Part shown: piece after piece, positions 22,510 through 31,679 of the stretch
Layout of the letters: each line of letters opens with the position of its first letter
How positions within the stretch are numbered: position 1 is the first letter of the stretch
Source: Arenibacter sp. 6A1
GTDB taxonomy: Bacteria; Bacteroidota; Bacteroidia; Flavobacteriales; Flavobacteriaceae
Length of the DNA stretch: 64,000 bases
NCBI RefSeq assembly: GCF_012272855.1
Contig: NZ_JAAXCQ010000009.1
Span: 62,001-126,000 of the forward strand
Direction: 5' to 3'
Program-made: the position numbers and the translations under genes
Notes under the pieces: model-generated
Told to the model about the DNA's origin: nothing
Database searches by the model: none
What the model saw: only the letters and a program-made list of their open reading frames with translations

Positions 22510-24681
22510 ATGAAGACCAGCCCAGCTATCCTTTGCCGACACATCGTTATTTGTATCCTTATTAGTATATTTTCCTCATGTAAAAAAGACCCAGTGTATA
22601 CCAAGTGGGAAGTGACAGGAGGAGGTAAGGAGAATTTAAAGTTTTCTCACTTAGATCAAATAGACACCTCCAACGTGGTGCAGTTAGAAATAGCGTGGGT
22701 CTATCATTCCGAAGATAGAGATTCCACTAAATTTGGTCCTATGGAATGTAATCCTATTATTATAGACGATATTTTATATGGTGTTTCTCCAAAATTAAAA
22801 CTCTTTGCTATAGATGCAGCCACTGGAAAGCAAAAATGGTCGTTTAATCCTGCCGATTCCCTACAAAATAAAAAATGGCATAGGAACAGTGTCAATATGA
22901 ATCGAGGGGTTTCTTATTGGCAAGAAGGCGAAGATAAGCGAATTCTATACAGTGTAGGCCCCATAGTTTTGGCGGTAGATGCCACTTCGGGTGATTTGGT
23001 CACTAGTTTTGGCGATGAAGGGGGAGTAGATCTTAGAAGTGGATTAGGAAGGGACGAGACTAAGATGTTCATAGCACCGACTTCTCCTATGATGGTGCAT
23101 AATGGTTTGTTTTTTGTTGGTGGATTGGTAGGGGAGGAGACTCCAGGTCATATCCGGGCTTACGATGTCATAACAGGGCAACAAAAATGGATTTTCCATA
23201 CCATTCCACAACCTGGGGAAGGAGGGTATGAAACCTGGGAAGACACTACTGCCTATAAACGGATGGGATCTACCAATAGTTGGTCCGGATTTAGTTTAGA
23301 CGAAAAAAACGGCTTGTTGTTCTGTGGAACCGGAAGCCCTACCAATGATTTTTACGGGGGAGACCGTTGGGGGAAAGGACTATACGGCAATAATATTCTT
23401 GCTTTGGATGCCATGACCGGAGAATTAAAATGGCATTTTCAAACCGTTCACCATGATGTTTGGGATATGGATCTGTCTAGTCCACCAATGATAATTTCTG
23501 TAAAACGAGACGGAAAACAGGTTGATGCCGTGGCACAATCTACCAAAACAGGACATATTTATGTTTTTGAAAGAACCACGGGAAAACCCCTTTTTCCTAT
23601 TGAGGAAAGACCGGTAATTACTGAAAATGCCGTAGATGGCGAAAATTTATGGCCCACACAGCCCTTTCCGGTGTTGCCGAAACCCTTTGCAAGGCAACTA
23701 TTGACCGAAAATGATTTAAATACGCTGGTTTCCGATTCTTCTTACCAAGATATTCTAAAAAGATTTCGTTCTTATCGCTCCGACGGTATTTATACGGCCC
23801 CTTCAACGGAAGGAACTATTGTGTTTCCCGGATATGATGGTGGCGGGGAATGGGGTGGTCCGGCTTATGACCCCCACACCCAAATTTTATATGTAAACGC
23901 CAATGAAATGGCCTGGGTGCTGAATTTGGTTGAAATGGATCAGCCTAAGGATGAGGGACACACAAACTTAGAGGCCGGTACTATTTTATATGCCAAAAAC
24001 TGTATGGCCTGTCACGGCCCAGAACGCTTGGGAGGAGGCGATGTGCCTTCTTTAGTGGGAGTCGACAAAAAATATACACTCCCAAAATTTAAAGAGTTGG
24101 TAACTTCCGGGCGGAGGATGATGCCTGGATTTACCCAGCTGACCGAACTAGAAAAAGAGGCAATCGGCACCTATGTGCTAGATTTAAAGAATAAACAGAG
24201 TCAAGCCTATGTAGGGGTTATAGATGGTAATAATGAGCCTAGAAAAACTGCACGTCCTTCCTATAGTTTTACGGGATACAATAAGTTTCTGACCAAGGAA
24301 GGATATCCTGCAATCAGTCCGCCATGGGGAACCCTAAATGCCATAAACCTAAATACGGGAGAATATGAATGGAAAATCCCGTTCGGAGAATTTGAAGAAT
24401 TGAAAAAACAAGGATATCCTACTACAGGGAGGGAAAATTATGGGGGCCCGGTAGTTACCGCAGGGGGACTATTGTTTATTGGAGCCTCTGCAGACGGTAA
24501 GTTTCGGGCTATTAATAAGACAACCGGTAAAATTTTATGGGAAACTAATCTTCCAGCGCCAGGGGTAGCCACTCCGGCAACCTATGAGGTCAATGGTAAA
24601 CAATATGTGGTCATTGCCTGTGGAGGAGGAAAATGGGGCGGTAAGGCTGGCGATGCCTATGTGGCTTTTGCCTTGCCTTAG
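22510..24681 (+). CDS. PQQ-dependent dehydrogenase lipoprotein with inserted cytochrome c domain
   Basis: Quinoprotein of 723 residues that should oxidise a sugar or alcohol in the periplasm and pass electrons to its own heme. The signal peptide ends in IFSSC (Cys24), so it is membrane-anchored. Beta-propeller blades show the repeated Trp-docking pattern (DAATGKQKWSF, DVITGQQKWIF, DAMTGELKWHF, NKTTGKILWET). The cytochrome c motif C498-M-A-C501-H502 and a possible distal Met (RRMMPGF) lie at about 485-562, inside the propeller rather than at an end, with more propeller after it. It stands alone between a possible terminator and a convergent sigma gene. PQQ synthesis genes are not in the window. 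Confidence 0.93.
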   Translation: MKTSPAILCRHIVICILISIFSSCKKDPVYTKWEVTGGGKENLKFSHLDQIDTSNVVQLEIAWVYHSEDRDSTKFGPMECNPIIIDDILYGVSPKLKLFAIDAATGKQKWSFNPADSLQNKKWHRNSVNMNRGVSYWQEGEDKRILYSVGPIVLAVDATSGDLVTSFGDEGGVDLRSGLGRDETKMFIAPTSPMMVHNGLFFVGGLVGEETPGHIRAYDVITGQQKWIFHTIPQPGEGGYETWEDTTAYKRMGSTNSWSGFSLDEKNGLLFCGTGSPTNDFYGGDRWGKGLYGNNILALDAMTGELKWHFQTVHHDVWDMDLSSPPMIISVKRDGKQVDAVAQSTKTGHIYVFERTTGKPLFPIEERPVITENAVDGENLWPTQPFPVLPKPFARQLLTENDLNTLVSDSSYQDILKRFRSYRSDGIYTAPSTEGTIVFPGYDGGGEWGGPAYDPHTQILYVNANEMAWVLNLVEMDQPKDEGHTNLEAGTILYAKNCMACHGPERLGGGDVPSLVGVDKKYTLPKFKELVTSGRRMMPGFTQLTELEKEAIGTYVLDLKNKQSQAYVGVIDGNNEPRKTARPSYSFTGYNKFLTKEGYPAISPPWGTLNAINLNTGEYEWKIPFGEFEELKKQGYPTTGRENYGGPVVTAGGLLFIGASADGKFRAINKTTGKILWETNLPAPGVATPATYEVNGKQYVVIACGGGKWGGKAGDAYVAFALP

Positions 24682-24709
24682 AGCCTATTAGTCATGAACG
24701 CTGTGATAA

Positions 24710-25267
24710 TTATTCTTTTAAAAGAAAAAATAAGATGAGGCCATCCTTAAATTCCTCTCTTATTTTTGTAAAAGCAATTCGCATTTGAGATTCCACTGTT
24801 TTTATGGAGATCCCCAGTTCGTCGGCAATTTCTTTATATTTTAAGCCCCTGAGTTTTAGATTGAGAATTTCTTGGCAGCGTTCTGGTAATTGCTCAATAC
24901 ACTTTTTAAGGCGGTTGGTATAGTCTTCCCTGTCTATGTCAGTTGTCTCGAAAACTTCTTGTAAGGCTTCCTGCTTTAAATCTTCTAGGAAGGTATGTTC
25001 TTTATTCCTTTGTCTTAAACTTTGTAAAAATAAATTATAGGACATTTTATAGAGATAACTCTTAATAGAGGTATGTATCTCTATAGTTTTTCGTTTTCTC
25101 CACAGAGAAACAAAAGTTAATTGCACCAACTCTTCTGCTGTATCCAGGTCGCTTGTAAAGCCTTGTAAATAGGCGCAAAGAGCTTGGTAATGAGTGTCAA
25201 AAAGTAGTTTGAATGCGCTCTGATCTCCATTCTTAATACCTTCAATCAAATGCTTCTGATCTCTCAA
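24710..25267 (-). CDS. ECF RNA polymerase sigma factor, FecI-like (module 2)
   Basis: A sigma factor of 185 residues with region 2 (FDTHYQALCAYLQGFTSDLDTAEELVQLTFVSLW) and region 4 (LPERCQEILNLKLRGLKYKEIADELGISIKTVESQM). It is a clear homologue of the sigma at 12 kb, with region 4 the most alike. It is divergent from fecR, as in module 1. Its stop lies 28 bases from the PQQ dehydrogenase stop, so the two genes converge. Expected role: transcription of the STN-susC operon after release by the adjacent FecR. Confidence 0.93.
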   Translation of the reverse strand: MRDQKHLIEGIKNGDQSAFKLLFDTHYQALCAYLQGFTSDLDTAEELVQLTFVSLWRKRKTIEIHTSIKSYLYKMSYNLFLQSLRQRNKEHTFLEDLKQEALQEVFETTDIDREDYTNRLKKCIEQLPERCQEILNLKLRGLKYKEIADELGISIKTVESQMRIAFTKIREEFKDGLILFFLLKE

Positions 25268-25322
25268 TAGTTCATCGTTTTTATAAGGAAAGTGACAATA
25301 TTATAAAATAATTAAAAAAATG

Positions 25323-25368
25323 TTAAGGGTAAATCATTTTTTCTGCATCATATAAGTGTACGCTAAAT
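25323..25368 (+). promoter_or_regulatory. Candidate fecR promoter motif shared with module 1
   Basis: TTAAGGGT at 25323-25330, CTGCATCAT from 25343, GTA at 25358 and GCTAAAT at 25362 repeat the blocks seen before the first fecR (12642-12689), with spacing differing by only one or two bases. Confidence 0.5.
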
Positions 25369-25377
25369 TTTTAAAGG

Positions 25378-26532
25378 TTGAAAAAGATTATTATTAAATA
25401 TTTGAACGAAGAGATTTCTGAGGAGGAATTGCAGCTGTTGAGTACATGGGTAAAAAAACCTGAAAATCAGGAAATCTTTAAATCTTATGTGCAAATTAAC
25501 CATAAACTACATAAAACGTATCAAAAGGTAGATGCTGACAAAGCCTATAAAAAGATATTGGATCAACTCGACGATGTTCATTTAGAAAAAAGACCACAAA
25601 TTATAAATATTTCTTCAAATTGGTTGAGATATGCAGCGGTATTTATAGGATTGCTTCTAATTGGTGTTGTGTTGGTAAAGAAATTTGACAAAAGAGATAG
25701 GTTGGTCAATACCTCAAATATTACATTGGAGCTAGAAGACGGTAGTATCCAAATCGTGAATGAATATCAAAATACAGTTATTGTAGATTCATTAGGACAA
25801 ATTATTTCGGAACAAAAAGAAAACGAATTGATTTATTTCGATAAGGTTGCATCACAGAATGCTGCAGAAACAGAGTCTCCTTTTAATATCCTAAAAGTAC
25901 CCTACGGTAAAACTTTCGGTATAGCACTTTCCGACGGTTCTAAAGTAACTTTGAACGCTGGATCTCAACTAAAGTATCCAGTCCATTTTGTTAAAGGAAA
26001 AAAACGATCTGTAATTTTAAACGGAGAAGCCTATTTTGATATAGCCAAGGATGCAGAACGCCCTTTTGTGGTAAATACTCAGGATATGGACATTCAAGTA
26101 TTGGGTACAAAGTTTAATGTAACCTCTTATACACAGGATGAGAAAACCTATACCGTGTTAGTTGAAGGTAAAGTGGCCGCTATAAGTAAATTACAAGAGA
26201 ACGATTCGATTGTATTAAACCCAAATCAAAGAGTCTTTTTTCACGAGGGATATTTAATGCAAGAATCAGTGAAAATAGAAAAATACGTAGGCTGGCTTTC
26301 TGGACAGTTAGTATTTATAGATGACTCCTTTGATGTAATTGCCCATAAGCTAGAAAGAAAATTTGACCTTAAGATCATTAATAAGTATCCGGCGCTTGAT
26401 GAAATTACTATTACTGCAACCTTTAAGGATCAGGATATGCATGAAATATTAAAAACCTTTCAAACCTATTTACCTTTTAAATACACTATAAAAAACGGTG
26501 CGGTTACTATAACGAAACCAGATCAACAATAA
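25378..26532 (+). CDS. FecR-family anti-sigma factor (module 2)
   Basis: Membrane anti-sigma/sigma regulator of 384 residues: cytoplasmic N-terminal part, one membrane helix at about 82-100 (WLRYAAVFIGLLLIGVVLV), FecR domain (about 172-270, LKVPYGKTFGIALSDGSKVT to VLVEGKVAAI) and a C-terminal DUF4974-type domain (DSFDVIAHKLERKFDLKI). The start appears to be TTG at 25378: the family N-terminus (MKKIIIKYLNEEISEEEL) begins there and no in-frame ATG occurs in the first 60 codons. It aligns along its length with the module 1 FecR. The pair should relay signal from the STN domain of the SusC encoded 93 bases downstream. Confidence 0.92.
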   Translation: MKKIIIKYLNEEISEEELQLLSTWVKKPENQEIFKSYVQINHKLHKTYQKVDADKAYKKILDQLDDVHLEKRPQIINISSNWLRYAAVFIGLLLIGVVLVKKFDKRDRLVNTSNITLELEDGSIQIVNEYQNTVIVDSLGQIISEQKENELIYFDKVASQNAAETESPFNILKVPYGKTFGIALSDGSKVTLNAGSQLKYPVHFVKGKKRSVILNGEAYFDIAKDAERPFVVNTQDMDIQVLGTKFNVTSYTQDEKTYTVLVEGKVAAISKLQENDSIVLNPNQRVFFHEGYLMQESVKIEKYVGWLSGQLVFIDDSFDVIAHKLERKFDLKIINKYPALDEITITATFKDQDMHEILKTFQTYLPFKYTIKNGAVTITKPDQQ

Positions 26533-26539
26533 TGAAAAA

Positions 26540-26590
26540 AATAGGGAAAATGCGGCAACATTTCCCCTATTACTTTAAATCCACATTTAA
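26540..26590 (+). promoter_or_regulatory. Leader hairpin and motif before STN-SusC (module 2)
   Basis: Stem AATAGGGAAAATG (26540-26552) with CATTTCCCCTATT (26559-26571), 12 of 13 pairs with one A-C mismatch, 6-base loop CGGCAA; then TTTAAATCCACATTTAACT. It matches the arrangement at 13908-13960 in module 1. Confidence 0.5.
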
Positions 26591-26624
26591 CTGAAGTATA
26601 CACCAATTAAATCCAAGTAAATTT

Positions 26625-29600
26625 ATGAAAAAACTACGAATCAAGAATGGGCTATGGCGCATTCTAAACCAATCTCAACTTAAAATGAAATTAACATTGT
26701 TGTTTTTGTTTCTCAGTTTGTTCCAAATAAGTGCTTCCAACACCTATGGTCAGAACAATAGCGTCTCTATTTATGTTAGTGAAGTGCCGCTAATACAAGT
26801 TTTTCAAATGATTGAACATCAAACGGAATACCGGTTTTTTTACAACAGCAAGGATTTGGATGTTAGAAAAAAATTGGTCTTTAATATTGAGAACAAGCAG
26901 TTGACGGAAGTGTTGGACCAACTTTTTAGAAATAGCGATATTTCTTATCAGATTTTCGGGAACCAAATTGTATTAAAAAAGGCAGTGGCCCCTACGAGAG
27001 ATGTATCGGTTAATCTTACGCAACAGCAACAAACGCCATTAACGGGTAATGTTTCCGATAAATTTGGGACCCCTTTAGCCGGAGTAACTGTATTGGTAGA
27101 AGGTACCAATCATGGAGTAGTAACCAATTTTGATGGAGAATTTAAGATTTCACTGAAAGAATCAGAGAAGGTTTTGGTGTTTTCTTATTTGGGGTACAGA
27201 CCTTATCGTATCGTAGTTGGCGAACAAACAAACTTAAAAATTACCATGGAGGAAGATTTCAGCCAATTAGATGAGGTCGTTTTAATTGGGTACGGTCAAC
27301 AAAAGCGTGAGGCTGTTTCCGGGGCTGTATCTTCTGTTGAAACGAAAGATATCGTACAAGCTTCCGTTGGTTCAGTAGGTTTCGACAGAAGTTTAGGAGG
27401 ACTTGTTAAAGGAGTGCAAGTATCTCAAAACACAGGCCGTCCAGGAGCGCCAGTACGATTAAATATTAGGGGGGTGACTTCTCCGTTATCTTCAGGGGGA
27501 TTAAACCAACCTTTGTTTGTTTTAGATGGAGTGCCATTTAATTTAGATGCCTTAAAAGGCGCCAATCCGTTGTTGACAATCAACCCGGCCGATATTGAGA
27601 GCTTTGATGTTCTTAAAGATGCAGCCGCTACCTCTATTTATGGTTCTAGAGGTGCTAATGGGGTTATCCTTATTAAAACTAAAAGAGGTAAAAAAGGGCA
27701 AGCACCATCAGTAAATATGTCTTATACCACTACAATAGCCAAACCAATTAATACTGTGAATGTGCTAGATGCCAATCAATATCGTAATTATTACGATATG
27801 ATGATAGGGAATAGTGTCAATGCTATGAATGCCGGTCAATTAGATCCTTTTTTCTCCTTCGATTTAGCAAATATTGGAAATGTCGCTTTAGACTGGAGTA
27901 CCTTTATGGTTAATTATGATGGTTTAAGAGACGATTATTTTGGAGATGCCAACACTAACTGGAATAAAGAAGTGTTTAGAAGCGCAGCAGTGACAAAGCA
28001 AGCCAATTTGAGTTTGAATGGTGGTAGTGAAAAAACCAACTATGCCTTTAGTCTTTCTTATACCGACCAAGAGGGGTTGACACTTAAAGATGGCTTAGAG
28101 CAATATACCTTGGCGATGTCCTTAGATACAGATGTTACCGATTATGTAAAAGTAGGAGGGTCTATCAATTTAGGACATACTGAAGCTACTTCTGGAGAGG
28201 ATGATCTTTTTGGACAATATACCATCAATACCTCTATCGCCAGGGCGCGACCAGATTTACCAGTCCGTGATGAAAATGGAAAACTTCTAGGACAGTCTGA
28301 TTATACCTATGGTGCTTTTGAAACTATAGAACCTAACCCTTTAATGCGTTTGCAGAACAAAACCAACAACAAGACCTATAACTTTATTGGGAACTCTTAT
28401 GTCGAGGTAAAACCTGTTAAGAATTTGATCTTAAAAGCAGATGTAAATGCTGCCGTGTTTTACACGGACAACAGTTCTTTTGTGCCAAAAGTGACCCAAA
28501 CAGATTTTCAGTTCTTCCCTAATGATTCTTTTTTGAGCGAAACTGATGGTTTGGTATCGAATGTAACCACCAATTTGACCGCTAATTACGATCTAAGTGT
28601 TGCGGCTCATGATTTTAATCTTTTGGTAGGTGCCGCGTGGGATCGTACAAATTATAACAACAAAAGCCATTTTTACGCAGGTTTCCCTGATGATGATATC
28701 TTGATAAATGCTTCTTCGGCAGAATCAGTATTGTCTTATACGGGCAATAAATTGGAAACAGGTTTAAATTCTTTGTTTTCTCGTTTAACCTATGGATATA
28801 AAAATAGGTATAACGCAACGGTAAACTTTAGAACTGATACTTCCTCTAAATTTGGACCAGGAAATAAAAGGGCTTATTTCCCCTCCTTGTCTGCTAGTTG
28901 GAATATTGCTAATGAAAACTTTCTTGCCGATGTAGAAAAAGTAAATGCCTTGAAATTTAGAGCTAGTGTTGGTAGGGTAGGATCTACTAATGTTTCGGAT
29001 TTTTCATACTTGCAATTTTTCCAAACCAATTCCAACGATATCTACAATGGTAGTTCTGCTGTAGTGCCTAACAATAATTTCCCTAATACCGAGATTGGAT
29101 GGGAAACTACAGAAGAAATCAATTTAGGATTGGATTTCGCATTTTTTAACTCCCGTTTAAGAGGTGGGGTAGACGTATACAACAGAAAAACGACCGATGC
29201 TTTGGTGAGTACTCCTTTACCACTAGAATTAGGGCCTAATAGTTACTTCGCTAATTTTATCGATGTCTCTAACAGAGGGGTAGAAGTAAGTTTAGGGGGT
29301 GATATTGTAAGAGGTAACGATTTTACATGGAGCACTGATATAAACTGGTCTGTAAACCGTAATAAATTAGACAAGCTTAAGGGAGCTAATATAAATCCTT
29401 TCCAGTTAGACTATTATGTAGAAGGAGAGCCTGTAGGTACCATCAAAGGATATAAAGTAGTGAAGATTTTCCAAACTCAAGATGAAGTAGATGTCTTAAA
29501 TGCGAATTCACCAGATGGTTTTTACGATCAGTTTTCTACAAGTGTAGGAGATTTTATGTACGAGGATGTGAATGGGGACGGAGAAATCACTTCGGATGAC

Positions 29601-30128
29601 CGGACTATTATTGGTGATATTCAGCCCGATTTCTTTGGAGGTATTTCCAATACTTTTACCTATAAGAACTTAAGTTTAACGGCTTTGATGCAGTACTCTG
29701 TTGGTGCGGAAACCATATGGAATTCTATTCCAATGGGTACTTTTAATGCCCTAGGTGAAAACAAGTATAGCGAATATGCTCTAAATACCTGGACGCCAGA
29801 TAATACAGATGCACGGTATGCAAGAGCCCTTTATTTTGATCCGTCACAAAGTGGTAGAGTTTCAGACAGATATCTTTTTGATACATCTTATTTAAGGTTA
29901 AAGAGTGTTCAGTTGACCTATGATTTTGATAAAAATCTTATGGATAAAATTGGTTTTGATGGGGCTAGACTAACCTTGTCGGGTACTAATTTAGTTACTT
30001 GGACCAAATGGCCTGGAATAGACCCTGAAACGTTCTCTGAACGAGGTGGAATAATTGATCAGGTGAGTAATGAAGACCCTTATCCTTTGGCAAAGGCATT
30101 TTCATTAGGTGTTCAAATTCAATTCTAA
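26625..30128 (+). CDS. SusC-like TonB-dependent transducer with STN domain (module 2)
   Basis: Outer-membrane importer of 1167 residues. It has a signal peptide (MKLTLLFLFLSLFQISASNTYG), an STN domain at about 45-115 (VSIYVSEVPLIQVFQMIEHQ), a carboxypeptidase-regulatory-like domain at about 138-210 (LTGNVSDKFGTPLAGVTVLV), plug motifs (VVLIGYGQQKREAVSGAVSSV, NIRGVTSP, SIYGSRGANGVILIKTKRGKKG) and a barrel ending FSLGVQIQF. A calcium-loop-like DVNGDGEITSDD is visible near residue 985. The plug sequence is the standard SusC/RagA form, unlike the module 1 protein with TALGIKK. A TlpA lipoprotein and an M16 protease downstream make peptides the most plausible cargo, as for RagAB. Confidence 0.94.
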   Translation: MKKLRIKNGLWRILNQSQLKMKLTLLFLFLSLFQISASNTYGQNNSVSIYVSEVPLIQVFQMIEHQTEYRFFYNSKDLDVRKKLVFNIENKQLTEVLDQLFRNSDISYQIFGNQIVLKKAVAPTRDVSVNLTQQQQTPLTGNVSDKFGTPLAGVTVLVEGTNHGVVTNFDGEFKISLKESEKVLVFSYLGYRPYRIVVGEQTNLKITMEEDFSQLDEVVLIGYGQQKREAVSGAVSSVETKDIVQASVGSVGFDRSLGGLVKGVQVSQNTGRPGAPVRLNIRGVTSPLSSGGLNQPLFVLDGVPFNLDALKGANPLLTINPADIESFDVLKDAAATSIYGSRGANGVILIKTKRGKKGQAPSVNMSYTTTIAKPINTVNVLDANQYRNYYDMMIGNSVNAMNAGQLDPFFSFDLANIGNVALDWSTFMVNYDGLRDDYFGDANTNWNKEVFRSAAVTKQANLSLNGGSEKTNYAFSLSYTDQEGLTLKDGLEQYTLAMSLDTDVTDYVKVGGSINLGHTEATSGEDDLFGQYTINTSIARARPDLPVRDENGKLLGQSDYTYGAFETIEPNPLMRLQNKTNNKTYNFIGNSYVEVKPVKNLILKADVNAAVFYTDNSSFVPKVTQTDFQFFPNDSFLSETDGLVSNVTTNLTANYDLSVAAHDFNLLVGAAWDRTNYNNKSHFYAGFPDDDILINASSAESVLSYTGNKLETGLNSLFSRLTYGYKNRYNATVNFRTDTSSKFGPGNKRAYFPSLSASWNIANENFLADVEKVNALKFRASVGRVGSTNVSDFSYLQFFQTNSNDIYNGSSAVVPNNNFPNTEIGWETTEEINLGLDFAFFNSRLRGGVDVYNRKTTDALVSTPLPLELGPNSYFANFIDVSNRGVEVSLGGDIVRGNDFTWSTDINWSVNRNKLDKLKGANINPFQLDYYVEGEPVGTIKGYKVVKIFQTQDEVDVLNANSPDGFYDQFSTSVGDFMYEDVNGDGEITSDDRTIIGDIQPDFFGGISNTFTYKNLSLTALMQYSVGAETIWNSIPMGTFNALGENKYSEYALNTWTPDNTDARYARALYFDPSQSGRVSDRYLFDTSYLRLKSVQLTYDFDKNLMDKIGFDGARLTLSGTNLVTWTKWPGIDPETFSERGGIIDQVSNEDPYPLAKAFSLGVQIQF

Positions 30129-30230
30129 AAAAGGTATTATTTTCAAATAGATGCAATTCCCATTTTTAATTTAACCGAAATTATAAAGGGGGATTCCATC
30201 TAACCGATAGCAAACAAAAATATAAAATCG

Positions 30231-31649
30231 ATGATAACTTATAAAAACATACTTAAAACAACGGCCTACCTTACTTTGGTATTGGGAATGGGCAGTTGTA
30301 GCATAGACGATATAAAGCCTAACAATCAATTAACCCAAGAGAATACCATTAGGGACGAAGCTTCTGCCCAACAGGTGCTTAATGGGGTTTATGATCTAGG
30401 AAGGGAATTTGACCTTGCCTTTTTTCCGTTGCATTTAGCTGCCTATGGTAATGAAGGAATGATTACGGGAGGATTGTCTGGAGGACAAGGGTTCAATACC
30501 AATGAAGTACCTGTAGAAAATAGGTACTTGACCAATGTGTATAACGGACATTACAAAATTATCAATGCCGCTAATTTCCTGATCCAAGAAGTAGAGGCAG
30601 GAAGTGCAGCAGGGATTTCGGAAGAAAGTAAATTGAGTATCCTTTCTCAAGCAAAGTTTCAAAGAGCCTTTTCTTATTTTAACTTGTTGCGTTATTTTGG
30701 TCAGTTTTACGATCTTAATTCCTCTTTTGGAGTAGTGGTAAGCACGGAATTTTCTACAGAATTAAATGCTCAGCCTAGGAATTCTGTTCAAGATGTATAC
30801 AGCCTTATTATAGAAGACCTAGAATTTGGTGCAGCGAACGGTCCTATGTTTGTAGAGCACTTCTATACTGGTAGCTTGGCTTCTAAGGCCCTATTGGCAA
30901 AGGTTAAGTTGTATGTTGGAGATTATACAGGTGCTGCGGTATTGGCAGAAGAAGTAATTAACAACGGTGAGGGCTATGCCTTGGAGCTTCAATACGGTGA
31001 TATTTTTAACAACAGCTTTTATTCATCAGAAGTAATATTTGCTCCCTTTTCTGGTCCTGGTGCTGAAGGTGGTAGTAAAATGGATCAGATTAACAGAACT
31101 ACGTATAGTGAAACCTTACGTTCCTTGGCAGATGCCCAAGTTGGCTTAGCCAATGATGGCGACTTAACAGCTACTGGGGCTGCTTATGACCCTCGTTTTA
31201 GCTTTGCCTATTCAGATGCAACCAAAGGCGTTAACACCCAAGGGAAATATCCTTTTGGAAGTACAGTAGGCTCACAGAACAACACCTTATACCACCTAAG
31301 ATTGGCTGAAGTTTATTTGATTCATGCCGAGGCTGAAGCAAGACGTCAAGGTGGCGATCTTGATGCAGCACTGGCTAGTGTAAATGCATTAAGAGATCGT
31401 GCCGGGGTAACTCCGATAGTATTGGCCGATAAAGCTAGTTTATTAGAGGATATCCGTCAGGAGAAATTGTTGGAATTGTTTTTTGAAAACGGAGAGTCTT
31501 GGTTTGATGTTGTGCGTTATGATGCTTTGGGAGACCTAACGGCTTCTTCGGTAAAAGCAACGCTTACCTCAGAAAATAAATTCGTATTGCCTATCCCTTC
31601 TCAAGTATTGATAGGAAACAAAGCTGTAAACCAGAATCCTGGTTACTAA
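30231..31649 (+). CDS. SusD/RagB-family surface lipoprotein (module 2)
   Basis: A SusD-type lipoprotein of 472 residues with signal peptide ending in MGSC (Cys23), the early block ASAQQVLNGVYDLGREF, TPR-like helices (AKFQRAFSYFNLLRYFGQFYD) and the C-terminal block LEDIRQEKLLELFFENGESWFDVVRY followed by the usual LPIPSQV...NQNPGY ending. It is encoded 102 bases after its SusC and 30 bases before the TlpA-like gene, so the three are probably one operon. It should form the lid of the module 2 transporter. Confidence 0.93.
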   Translation: MITYKNILKTTAYLTLVLGMGSCSIDDIKPNNQLTQENTIRDEASAQQVLNGVYDLGREFDLAFFPLHLAAYGNEGMITGGLSGGQGFNTNEVPVENRYLTNVYNGHYKIINAANFLIQEVEAGSAAGISEESKLSILSQAKFQRAFSYFNLLRYFGQFYDLNSSFGVVVSTEFSTELNAQPRNSVQDVYSLIIEDLEFGAANGPMFVEHFYTGSLASKALLAKVKLYVGDYTGAAVLAEEVINNGEGYALELQYGDIFNNSFYSSEVIFAPFSGPGAEGGSKMDQINRTTYSETLRSLADAQVGLANDGDLTATGAAYDPRFSFAYSDATKGVNTQGKYPFGSTVGSQNNTLYHLRLAEVYLIHAEAEARRQGGDLDAALASVNALRDRAGVTPIVLADKASLLEDIRQEKLLELFFENGESWFDVVRYDALGDLTASSVKATLTSENKFVLPIPSQVLIGNKAVNQNPGY

Positions 31650-31679
31650 AATTGGTTAATTAAAGAAAAAACAAATCTT

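Noticed and set aside
24713-24726. TTCTTTTAAAAGAA palindrome
   Set aside because: It lies in the coding end of the sigma gene in AT-rich sequence and is likely by chance.
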